In this document: positions 34,601 through 41,255 of the stretch, piece after piece
How positions within the stretch are numbered: position 1 is the stretch's first letter
Layout of the letters: each line of letters begins with the position of its first letter
Origin: Takakia lepidozioides
Lineage: Eukaryota; Streptophyta; Takakiopsida; Takakiales; Takakiaceae
Assembly (NCBI GenBank): GCA_030704615.1
Contig: CM060731.1
Coordinates: forward strand, 31,620,001 to 31,684,000
DNA length: 64,000 nt
Direction of reading: 5' to 3'
Notes under the pieces: model-generated
The model's database searches: none
What the model saw: only the letters and a program-made list of their open reading frames with translations
Told to the model about the DNA's origin: nothing
Made by a program: the position numbers and the translations under genes

Positions 34601-37600
34601 TGATTTGGTCCCGAAGCGTTTGAACATCAGCACTCCTTGTGGAGTACTGACGCAAAGGAGAGGCCTGTTGAGAAACAGGGGCAGGAAGAAGAAGTAGAGG
34701 GGAATCAGGTCGGCGTGAGGGAGACGGGTAGTCTGCCTCGTCGGCACCGTCTTTGGCGTTGGACGTCATGGTGTGGCGGCGCTAGCGCGCGCGCGCGTGG
34801 CGAGCGCCACGTGCTGCGAGCGCAGAGAGAAACGGGAGAGAGAAAGAGCTAGACAGACAAGAGGGAGAGAGTCATTGCAGAGAAAGCTACAAAAGATAAT
34901 GGCTGAGCCAGGGTTCAGACAATACATACGCCCCCAATGCGACACGGGGAAAAAAACGACTTGAGCAGTGTTGAAATGCTGGCCCAGTACCATTTTGAAG
35001 AAGAATACGAAAACCACAATCGCCGTTCTGCAGAATGCAGATTCCAAACCACACACAGCAAATGGAAAATATGTTCTGCTATGACTAACCACGTTCAAAC
35101 TCTCAACACCCACCAGCGATGTTACCCGCTCCCTTTGCTAGGGAGAATTGGAGCCCAGTTGCTGAGATATGTGGCTGAAATCTTCTGCCATTGTGTAAGT
35201 CTCTGATGAATCTCTCAGAACCTAGGTATAGCATAACTTAATTCTTCCATTGCCTATGCCACCTGCCCAACGTATAAAAGCCCCAGTGAAGGTAGCATAC
35301 ACCTGCACATACAAATTCTTTTCCTTTAGACAGAAGGAAAGATCATACAACACACCCATCATTCATCAAGGACTCCCCCTCGATAAGAGTGCTCAGTTTT
35401 TTGCTGGCGCCCAGCTCCTTCAACAAAGCCACTACTGCTACAGGATCTGTGGCACTGAGAAGGCCACCAAGTAGCAGCGAGGTGCTCCAATTCCATCCAT
35501 ATGGGAAAAGACGCTGTGCCCCAGCCAAATCAAGTCCACATAAATTTCCTAGAAGATCATTGAATGTCAAAAAAGATGCGAAAGATGGAACAAGAAAAAG
35601 ATTGATAGTCAATTGGCTAGTGATAGGGCAAACCCAACAGAGAAATTGCATGGACAGAACAGGGGAAACAGACTTTGTAAGGTGTCCAACTTGACCTCTT
35701 CTAGACTGCACATAGAATTGCGTAGCCTCATCAACCCCCTAGAACCAGCTTGTGATGTGGATTGAATGTAGGCTACCTTGAAGACTTCCAAAGGGGTCAT
35801 ATGAGAGAGCTTCAAGTCTGTTCCTACAAATTCCTTACTCCCCAAGCTTCTGACTTCTTGGAATTTGTCTAGCTTTGTAATGCTTCACATTATTCTGCAT
35901 TCCAGATGCTTCGTAACTGAATTGCAGTACCCTAAAGGATCATTATTGGCCACTCTTTCCTAGCACAGGGACTTTGTAGTGCAATTCAGGGTGCTGACCA
36001 AAGAGAGGAGAAGAGAGTGACAATAAGGAAGAGGCAGAGAGATATTTGATTCTGCAAGAAGATGAGATAAATAGATAAATGCAACCACAGCCACACTCAC
36101 CTGGTTGACCATGCCAAGAAACAATGTTGATATCACTACACCTGGGCCGGCAAGTAGCACCATCTGCATAAGGCATCTCTGTGGCACTCCAAGGACAGAC
36201 CCAACCGCCAAAGCTGTAAGCAATTTGAACCTACAAAATCCCAAGGATTTACAGCCCCTACAAACCCTGATAAAATTCACCCAACATAAATTTCATCACA
36301 GAGAGAAAGAGATCTATTTTCACATGTCTACATGCAAGACACAAGATGCAAAGGCAACAGACTGAGAAACAAACAACAACCATTGCACCTACCAGTCGGA
36401 GTATTTTTCAGGATAAACCCCAAAAGAAATGAAATGAAATGGTACTTAAAAATCTCAAGCAAAAAAAAAAAAAGAAGAAGAAGAAGCAAGAAAAGAAAAA
36501 AAACCATATCTCATGTTATAATGTCCGCGGAAAGCTCAAAGAGCAAAAAAAGAAGAAAGAAAGAAAGCAAGAAGAAGAAAAAAAAAACCATGATCTCATA
36601 AGACATTGTCTGCCACAGCCTCGTGGCCATTGACCCCACACCCAGTTAGGGCAGAACTAAAAGAGAGAGACAAATGAAATGAGAGAAAAGGAAACTTATT
36701 ACACATACAAGGCCTGAAAGGACTACAGGACCATAGCAAATTAAAAGAAAGACTTTACAAGGTCGACAGGAAATGAGACACAGAGAAGGACTCCCAGTTA
36801 AGTAGCATTGAGCTGACTACCTTTATCTGGTGAACCTCCATGGCAAAGGAACTCTCAAAGAGAAGTGCCGGCAAAAAAATGAAAAGGATGAGATTTGGAT
36901 TCATTCTGTACCCTGAATCAAACAAACAGAAGAGTTTTGTCAGCACCCCACACATTTCGAGACCTCCATAACCTCTGCTCCATGTGCATAGGCTTCCATA
37001 AAAGAGATGCAAGTGCAAGTAGTGCTGCAGGTTGCCTGGATCTCATGATCGAAGCTTTTTTAGTATGGGATGATGACTCCGATTACGATTGAAGCTATAA
37101 CTCAAAATAGTTTCTCCTGCCTTCAAAACTCTCTCACTTTGACATCCTGATGCTTGTCCCAAACTGATCGGCTCATTCACCGTCATGCTTGCTAGCTATG
37201 CATTGAAGATGAGTGCAAGTCATCGAGGAGAGGGGAGTGGAGAGGAAAGATACATAACAGACTGTGCCTGGCCATGCCAAGCTGCCACGAGGACAAGGAG
37301 AGAGAGTGAGAGGAAAAATGTACTCATGCTGTTTCCTGCAAATGTTGGCTTGCCATAGCCTTACGGCCATCGACCCTTGGGAAGAGAGAGTGAGAGGGAG
37401 AAGAGAAGGAAGAAACACCTTTCTTTACATCCGTGTGAGAGGGAGGGGCTTACACAAGCGAATGCTGTCACCTAATGTACCAAGGCCCCGTTTGGTTCCG
37501 TACTCTACAAATTGACCAGCACAACCACCACCCAGGTCACTGAATCAGATTACCAATCACTTCAAAAGCAAGAATGACAATCATAATCTCAGTGTGCCCC

Positions 37601-38318
37601 GCCGTGCATTCTCCAATAAGCATTGGTCAAGATCCAAGTTTAGTGCCAAACCGTTGGCGACAATATTACAGGAATTTGAATGTTTAAAGATGCAGGGACC
37701 TTAATATATGTTGCATTTTATCATGTTGGTGTTTAAGATGGGGAATCAGAGCCTGGGCAGCAATTGGATGTTACACATACTGCAAACCAGTTAAATGCCC
37801 CTGACAATCCCCGTCTTAGATTCTCATGGGCTTGAATGATGAAGTTCTTACCTTCATTATTTGCACTATATTGATCCCAAAAGAGAAATGTCATACAGCA
37901 ATGCCCAAGTCGTTGCCCCCCAATCAGCAATCATCCTTTAACTACATTGAACTTTCTAAGATTGGTTTTACAGTTGTGATTTTATCTTGTGTAAGCTTAT
38001 TCAATCAATGGGCATAGTGACTATCACACTCACTCCCCTCTCATTCTCTCATTGAATTGAGAAACCAAAAGTACTGAGGATCAGAACCATACCCAGGGCA
38101 CCCAGGCCACCGCCCAGGAGAAGTAGAGCAACAGTATAAGGCACCCTGGTGCCCTTGAGAATCTGGCGTGAGACAACACCCAAAAACAGCGACACCACCA
38201 CAAATAGAATAGCCACCTCTGGCCCCGGCTCATCAAGTGCAGGTGGAGACAGGGCCGCATACGCAGTCACAGATTCCACTGGTTCGGCCATCATCATAGC
38301 GATAAGCAGTGTGCCCAT
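10318..38318 (-). CDS. SOS1: SOS1-type plasma-membrane Na+/H+ antiporter
   Basis: Exports Na+ from the cytosol in exchange for H+ at the plasma membrane (CPA1 family). Exons on the minus strand: 38318-38093, 37504-37454, 36912-36821, 36178-36101, 35513-35356, 35027-34930, 31220-31105, 30489-30437, 30162-30128, 29948-29873, 29665-29616, 29172-28988, 28451-28399, 28318-28195, 27930-27681, 16252-16155, 15571-15361, 14756-14659, 14567-14436, 14295-14077, 13606-13400, 13282-13030, 12416-12064, 10737-10318. All phases agree: 3,636 nt, 1,211 residues (Arabidopsis 1,146). Signatures: FLPALLFESSFAMEVHQIK, GGLLSATDPVAVVALLKELG, LIEGESLMNDG, FNDTVIEITLTL, VSGVLTVMT, LSRVVVVG, WAGLRGAVALSLSL and FTGGVVVLTL in the membrane part (to about residue 465). 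Then come the cytosolic helical region, a cyclic-nucleotide-binding-like domain (about 730-955, LHPTFSHGNTIGLYE) and a C-terminal SPS motif (near 1193) equivalent to the SOS2 phosphosite. Less certain: the exon 6/7 junction and exon 10, which reads AFWNREM where relatives have HHFWEM. Confidence 0.93.
10625..10726 (-). repeat. 51-bp tandem duplication in the last antiporter exon
   Basis: Two adjacent near-identical 51-bp units (10625-10675 and 10676-10726) encode two in-frame copies of a 17-residue segment containing KAGAQ(E/G)RASWPSHS. The segment lies in the cytosolic tail, upstream of the SPS phosphosite region. Length divisible by three keeps the frame. Confidence 0.85.
10800..10865 (-). 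mobile_element. LINE-A 3'-tail fragment in antiporter intron 23
   Basis: On the minus strand this reads GGGTGCGGGGTCAATGGCC, then the GGCTACGGCAAACAACGTC core and TTATGAGTAC. It is the same 3'-terminal sequence that ends LINE-A near 21482. Only the tail is present, so it is a severely 5'-truncated copy or a short element sharing the tail. Confidence 0.75.
16561..16610 (+). repeat. (CT)n microsatellite at the 5' edge of LINE-A
   Basis: About 22 CT/TC units, nearly uninterrupted, directly precede the sequence that leads into LINE-A. Similar TC runs end LINE-A (21470-21482) and its truncated copy (22006-22021). Confidence 0.95.
16714..16736 (+). other. Perfect 9-bp stem-loop in the LINE-A leader
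   Basis: ACCTGAAGC and its exact complement GCTTCAGGT are separated by the five bases GCTTT. The loop lies about 190 bp upstream of ORF1 and could be a structured element of the LINE transcript. Chance is not excluded. Confidence 0.6.
16924..17906 (+). pseudogene. LINE-A ORF1 with one frameshift and a triple tandem repeat
   Basis: Two overlapping frames form one broken ORF1: 16924-17331, continued in another frame to 17906. The switch falls near 17290, where the second frame gives a basic stretch (RSRKTTKGNNFNL) continuous with the following NRFDALDE. The N-terminal part (WELVTYAKSRASCVVFG...) has no domain I recognise. The C-terminal part consists of three 47-residue tandem repeats. ORF1 overlaps the beginning of ORF2 by about 110 bp in a different frame. 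By analogy with other LINEs it would be an RNA-binding chaperone, but no zinc knuckle or RRM is visible. Confidence 0.65.
17385..17807 (+). repeat. Three 141-bp tandem repeats in LINE-A ORF1
   Basis: Units start at 17385, 17526 and 17667, each exactly 141 bp (47 codons). Each encodes EP(E/V)R, then FGTLNGLP, LKVYTRR and HGV(I/T)VP. Units 2 and 3 are more alike than unit 1. The reading frame is kept throughout. Confidence 0.92.
17798..21180 (+). pseudogene. LINE-A ORF2: AP-like endonuclease and reverse transcriptase, broken
   Basis: An open frame of 804 codons runs to a TAG at 20210. The N-terminal endonuclease shows RLATFNFSGL, AGQETWEM, GCVYMPTEG, VLLGDFNARVG and, near its end, TSDHFLVW. 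The reverse transcriptase shows GYKAGGPDGI, NYRGITLLN, GQAGFQRNRGCVDHIFTL, the Asp-bearing motif A (FFLDVKKAYDTVW), motif B (AQGCTLSPLLFNVF) and the catalytic FADD. The frame breaks at 20205-20212: losing about one base turns LWGLEAN-like sequence into a stop. The thumb region continues in another frame (YLGVEFSSNCNWD at about 20320). The tail (about 21086-21150) has a CPLC...IHFLIHC knuckle. An EN-RT polyprotein makes the element's cDNA by target-primed reverse transcription, but this copy is inactive. Confidence 0.9.
21483..22021 (+). mobile_element. 5'-truncated second LINE-A copy, joined to the first
   Basis: It begins right after the TC run of LINE-A with AATGAAGTTAGGCAGAAAAC and repeats the last about 540 bp of LINE-A (compare 20909 onward). 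It includes the IHFLIHCP knuckle and the GGCCACAAGG tail, and it too ends in TC repeats. It carries internal deletions. A tandem head-to-tail arrangement across a microsatellite suggests insertion of one copy into the TC tail of the other. Confidence 0.88.
22136..23281 (+). pseudogene. LINE-B1 ORF1 remnant with 11-residue coiled-coil repeats
   Basis: The frame starts MTSKRQRTAAD, with a Pro/Ser-rich N-terminus, a coiled-coil start (VQTLRDQISILQTK) and four consecutive 11-residue repeats at residues 83-126 (such as TRMASLNKNWE, KRMDSLDKDWQ). A frameshift near 22540 moves the coiled coil to another frame (RLSKLEGEVKTF), and a TAG lies at 22804. The C-terminal part (about 22880-23281) is the conserved segment also present in copy 2 (ALNIRVTG, YLNDDLIPLQYNAMRAQLL, AVYRDGR). 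It looks like an RRM-plus-CTD type ORF1 protein, which in L1 elements binds RNA as a trimer. That assignment is inference. Confidence 0.7.
23297..26609 (+). pseudogene. LINE-B1 ORF2 remnant: endonuclease and reverse transcriptase
   Basis: The frame is broken into at least six pieces. Endonuclease: HIGSWNCNG, LLETHAYEG, GVACYFADWLLPL, IFLVGDFNA (about 23310-24100). Reverse transcriptase: AGFRRNRSTIDHIFTL, motif A (VCFVDFHKA, followed by a deletion of about 12 codons), VKQGCPLS, motif C YADDVALLAQS, YRYLGLVIHS and thumb sequence (25326-26021). The C-terminal part ends FYCPLYYEIRGRFHCLF and LRQSLEH before the stop at 26607. Copy 2 keeps the motif A segment that is lost here. Confidence 0.88.
26723..26800 (+). 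mobile_element. LINE-A tail fragment abutting the LINE-B1 3' end
   Basis: AACTGGGTGTGGGGTCAGTGG, then GGCTACACC and TCTTATGAGTACATTCTC are the LINE-A 3' end (compare 21410-21482). Only about 75 bp are present, in the same orientation as the neighbouring elements. Confidence 0.8.
27040..27150 (+). mobile_element. Variant LINE-A tail with an extra GCAGGAAAC segment
   Basis: GGGGTTGATGGCCATAAGGC, then TATAGCAAGCC, an inserted stretch containing CGCAGGAAACGGC and finally CATGAGTACATTCTCTC. The same variant occurs on the other strand at 37310-37385, so it is a recurrent subfamily and not a random mutation. Confidence 0.7.
27270..27345 (+). mobile_element. Degenerate LINE-B tail fragment
   Basis: CCATAAGCTCGTGGACCTTCC followed by CATGGACATTA aligns with the LINE-B 3' end (CCATAAGCTCTACGAGCTTTCC and CGCGGACGTTATAA). 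Decayed. Confidence 0.5.
27530..27612 (+). mobile_element. Degenerate LINE-B tail fragment
   Basis: AAGCTCTTTGAGCGTCC, GTTGACATGATAAA and a terminal TTTATTTCATTC match the LINE-B 3' end with its hairpin and CATTT-like tail. It lies about 70 bp from antiporter exon 15. Confidence 0.55.
31477..34070 (-). pseudogene. LINE-B2 ORF2: endonuclease and partial reverse transcriptase
   Basis: Endonuclease frames at 34073-33885 and 33846-33241 show HIGSWNYNG, CYFADWLLPL and FLVGDSNA, with Ser replacing the usual Phe of the GDFN motif. A middle part with frameshifts follows. A 305-codon frame (32394-31477) carries AGFRRNRSTIDHIFTL, motif A (FVDFHKAFDSVPRDLL), motif B (KQGCPLSPTLFG) and YADDVALLAQS. A deletion then fuses FCKDYG directly to TVLRDDRILRP, removing the thumb. 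The C-terminal CPAC...EHFFFYCPLYY zinc knuckle is present. Not functional. Confidence 0.88.
34077..34769 (-). pseudogene. LINE-B2 ORF1, open but internally deleted
   Basis: An uninterrupted 230-residue frame from ATG 34769. After ISEETLQ it jumps straight to IVKGSTSNN, so the 11-residue coiled-coil repeats and the rest of the central coiled coil seen in copy 1 are missing. The C-terminal RNA-binding-like part is intact (ALNIRVTGKLGG, FIRFKDKGARDRVLRQ, GMYLNDDLIPLQYNAM). With the presumed trimerisation region gone the product is unlikely to work as an ORF1 protein. It is the cleanest view of the C-terminal domain of this family. Confidence 0.7.
36425..36555 (-). mobile_element. LINE-B tail fragment with A-rich insertions
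   Basis: On the minus strand: GCTCTTTGAGCTTTCCGCGG, ACATTATAA and a terminal ACCATTTCATTTCATTTC. Two purine-rich runs (36461-36502, 36545-36590) interrupt or flank it. It lies in antiporter intron 3. Confidence 0.75.
36590..36680 (-). mobile_element. LINE-A tail fragment next to the LINE-B tail
   Basis: On the minus strand: AACTGGGTGTGGGGTCAATGG, CCACGAGGCTGTGGC and AATGTCTTATGAG. It is the LINE-A 3' end without the preceding ORFs, in the same orientation as the adjacent LINE-B tail and the antiporter gene. Confidence 0.78.
37310..37385 (-). mobile_element. Variant LINE-A tail in antiporter intron 2
   Basis: On the minus strand: GGGTCGATGGCCGTAAGGC, TATGGCAAGCC, a TGCAGGAAACAGC insert and CATGAGTACATT. 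It shares the insert with the fragment at 27040-27150. It lies about 70 bp downstream of antiporter exon 2. Confidence 0.72.
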
Positions 38319-39992
38319 GTCCTTTTTCAAGCTTCTATCCCAGATGTGCGTCAATCAAATATGACTGTGCATTAACAGGGATGTCATCGCCGAAAATTCC
38401 CAAGAGCATTCTGCTCATGAGGAGTTGAATAGATTTCATAACCATTCTGCTGAAAACCTCATGGATAGCAGTACCAGGCTCCACCTTACTCTCCCATTTC
38501 AGGTAGAAGAGGGAAAAAAGAGGTAGAAATGCTCGGGAAAAGGTCTCAACCCACTTGAAATTTCCCTGGAAAGTGGAAATAATATTCTTCCCTGTCGTCA
38601 GGAGAGCAAAAGAAACTGCTTGCCGTCCAAGAGAGAAACACACAGAGTTTACGCATACTGGCGATGATGTCGCCCTCCTGAAAAAATAAACTTAAGCTTT
38701 CACAGGTTACACTTTCTTCAGCCACTGCGACCACATTGAGTCCATTTGCAAGAGTTTCCGGGCGCCCTGGATTGAAAATCGGGTGACCTGTTCTCAAACT
38801 CGGAGAATATAAGCATAAAGGATCTACATGGCCGAAATTCCACCAGAGCTACCAGGCACGGAATTTCAAATTGCTCGAAAGCCTACCTATCTGCCACCAA
38901 GAATCCCAATACAACGTCGCCGGAAGCATCTGGCGTCACTAGCTCAAGAACCCGCTTCCTTCATTTGAATCCTCTACTGAAACCTTGTAGAACAAGCCCC
39001 CGCAAAGAGGTTCAGGGCTCTCCAAAACCTGCCCAAATAAACAGATCGGCACTACCTGGCTCCTCACAGTGCCAACTCCATAAGAAGATCAACCCACTCA
39101 AAGCCCAAGTATGATTACGTACACAACACCCACATCGAGTGTACAAAAGATAGATGATCTGGCACTACCCTCGGACGCTTGTCTCTGTCCGAGACACGCT
39201 ACATATTCTCACATCCTGCGTGGGGCCCAAGGTGAGACGGAGACTTGCACAGTTGCAGGGAATGCAAATTACGCCATTCTTTGACGCTTGCATTGACCCC
39301 TGCAAAATGCATTCCCTATCTGCACAGTGTTGTGGGAGGCCGTTGCACAGCAACCCACCATGCAAGCTTGCACAATCTCCGCCCCCTTCTCTCTCTCCTG
39401 CACACATGCCAGAATCCATCAACTCGGCCTTCAATCCTCTGCAGAGAGACCAGCTTTTCAGTTGCCAACTCATCAGAGCTGCCACTGATCAGACTGGGGG
39501 CAGGCCAAAGGAATCCTAAAACCCTCGGGAAAGACCTAAAATGACCCGCTTAGATTCAAATAATCGTAACTTCTTCAAAATGAAAGTCTTTACTTGGTGA
39601 TTGGGGAAATCTCTGTGTATTTTAAGGTAAAGACCACAGTCTTCTAAGTATAGAGAACTTTTTCTTTTTCTTTTTCTCTTTCTTTTGCTTCTGTTTTTGG
39701 AGGAAAAGCAATTGTCCGGAATACTTATAAGACTTCCCTCTTCGATATCGATATCACTCTCCTGATCTTCTCATCACAGGAAGCATCGACACAGCAATTT
39801 TCGCTTTCTTTGCAGTCTGATTCTCCAGACTTTGCTGTGGGCAGTCACTCATGTGAGAGCGCTGGGCGTCCAAGAATCCACAGATAGTACCTTTGTGCCT
39901 CTCATCGTCCTCATCTTGCACAGCACATACACAGCCTCTTGATCAATGGTTTAGATGAACAGTACGGCTCGATAGTTTGGATTGAGTAATTT
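38319..39992. promoter_or_regulatory. Divergent promoter region between the antiporter and the F-box gene
   Basis: No further gene is supported. It contains the antiporter leader and promoter, a pyrimidine-rich tract (TTTTTC units, 39660-39695) and a TATA-like CTTATAAG near 39724, about 270 bp upstream of the F-box start codon. A long minus-strand open frame at 38643-38335 leads into the antiporter start without a domain of its own, so it is probably leader sequence. Confidence 0.45.
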
Positions 39993-41255
39993 ATGTGCGG
40001 AGCCATGGATGCTAGCTGCAAGCTAGAAGAGCTGTGGAGTAAGCTTCCTTCTGACTTGGTCGACTATGTGCTTGCACGTTTACCGTGTCCAAGTCTTTTC
40101 CGTTTCCGTTGTGTGTGCAAGAGGTGGAATTCCCTGCCATCTTCTCCAGAATTTCTGAAACTCTGCACTCAAGCTCCTCTTCAGAAACGGCCTGCATATT
40201 TTTTTTCGTTTCAGATATACAAACCAAACTGTATTATATTTTATGATCCGACAAGCCTCCCTGTATGGAAAAAGACTGATCTCCAATTCCTTCTCAAGCA
40301 CCTGTCCCTCATCCAACTTTACGACCAGCAGCTTTGTGATGCCGATGGCGGGCCTAAACACTTACGCCGCCGATGGAACGACTTTTGTGATGCCGACGGA
40401 GGTCTATTTTGCATGAAGGGCCACTCTTTCGACTGCAAGCAGACAGTACTGCTGCAAACGAGTTACATTGTGTTCAACCCTCTTTTAAAAAGGTCGAGAC
40501 AACTGCCAGCGATGCCTTGCCCTGCACTTGGTGGTCGACACATCATAACAAAGCTTGTGGTAGACAAATCCACCAAGACCTACAAGCTGATCGTGGTCTC
40601 ACATAGCGACGGAACTTGTTGGACTCATGTGTATAGCTCAATCTCTCAGTGTTGGAGTGCAACTGGAATCATTACTGCAGTTTCACGTTCATCTGAATTG
40701 CTTATTGCGACCAGTGCGATATGCGGCAATGTTCTATATGCCATCATTTATGTCCGCACAACAAGTTACATTCTGCAGTTCTCTAAATTGCTAGCATATG
40801 ATATAGCAAGTGGAGTGTGGACTGAGGTCTGTACCCAACTGCCCACTACTGAGTTGAAGGATAACTATGCGCGCCCACAACTTCTGGAGTGTCATGGCCG
40901 CTTACTGCTGGTTATTGCTGGTCCTCAATGTTTCCGCAACATCTTATGCGAGTTAAACGCCTCCACACTGGAGTGGAAGGAGATCACGTTCATTCCTGAT
41001 CGCATGGGGGAGAGTTTACAGGAAGTATATGTGGATCCGACAAATTACCGATTGGGTCATGAGTACAACTATTTTGTGCTTGGATATGGTGATCTCGTGC
41101 TCTTCAAGTATGATTTTGAGAAACGAACGTTGGCGTATGATTTAGTGCAAGGATTGTGGAGTTGGCTCCCCATTGCCACCAACACAGGATTCTCGAGATT
41201 TGGCGAAAACATGAAAGGCTTGGTGGGTGATCTCAGTCTAGGCACCACAGTTTAG
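39993..41255 (+). CDS. F-box protein with a kelch/beta-propeller-like C-terminal half
   Basis: An intronless frame of 420 residues. The F-box lies at about residues 12-55 (LWSKLPSDLVDYVLARLP, then FRFRCVCKRWNSLPSSPEF), the surface that binds SKP1 in SCF ubiquitin ligases. The remainder has the pattern of plant F-box proteins with kelch or FBA-type repeats (YIVFNPLLKRSRQLPAMP; LLAYDIASGVWTEV; CHGRLLLVIAG), giving a substrate-binding propeller. A short duplication around residues 117-140 repeats CDADGG. The start at 39993 has a second in-frame Met four codons later, and either could be used. The target is unknown; resemblance to FBX6/UFO-like proteins is general only. Confidence 0.85.
   Translation: MCGAMDASCKLEELWSKLPSDLVDYVLARLPCPSLFRFRCVCKRWNSLPSSPEFLKLCTQAPLQKRPAYFFSFQIYKPNCIIFYDPTSLPVWKKTDLQFLLKHLSLIQLYDQQLCDADGGPKHLRRRWNDFCDADGGLFCMKGHSFDCKQTVLLQTSYIVFNPLLKRSRQLPAMPCPALGGRHIITKLVVDKSTKTYKLIVVSHSDGTCWTHVYSSISQCWSATGIITAVSRSSELLIATSAICGNVLYAIIYVRTTSYILQFSKLLAYDIASGVWTEVCTQLPTTELKDNYARPQLLECHGRLLLVIAGPQCFRNILCELNASTLEWKEITFIPDRMGESLQEVYVDPTNYRLGHEYNYFVLGYGDLVLFKYDFEKRTLAYDLVQGLWSWLPIATNTGFSRFGENMKGLVGDLSLGTTV

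Larger units (their letters stand above)
31366..34880 (-). mobile_element. LINE-B copy 2: non-LTR retrotransposon with two internal deletions
   Basis: Sits in intron 6 of the antiporter gene, in the same orientation as the gene. The 3' end is at 31366-31390, with four to five ATTTC units. The 5' leader ends near 34880 and is CpG-rich (CGCGCGCGCG at 34788). Relative to copy 1 it lacks about 454 bp of ORF1 (counterpart of 22349-22802) and about 770 bp after the catalytic YADD region (counterpart of about 25492-26261). It keeps the motif A segment that copy 1 lost. No clear target duplication was found. Without the element the host intron would be only about 190 bp. Confidence 0.88.

Noticed and set aside
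36755-37018. Continuous minus-strand frame through antiporter exon 3 into its upstream intron, which could be read as a longer exon
   Set aside because: The conserved EYGTKRGLGTLGDSIRLW segment was found as a separate exon at 37504-37454 that fits both phases, so the upstream part of this frame is intron.
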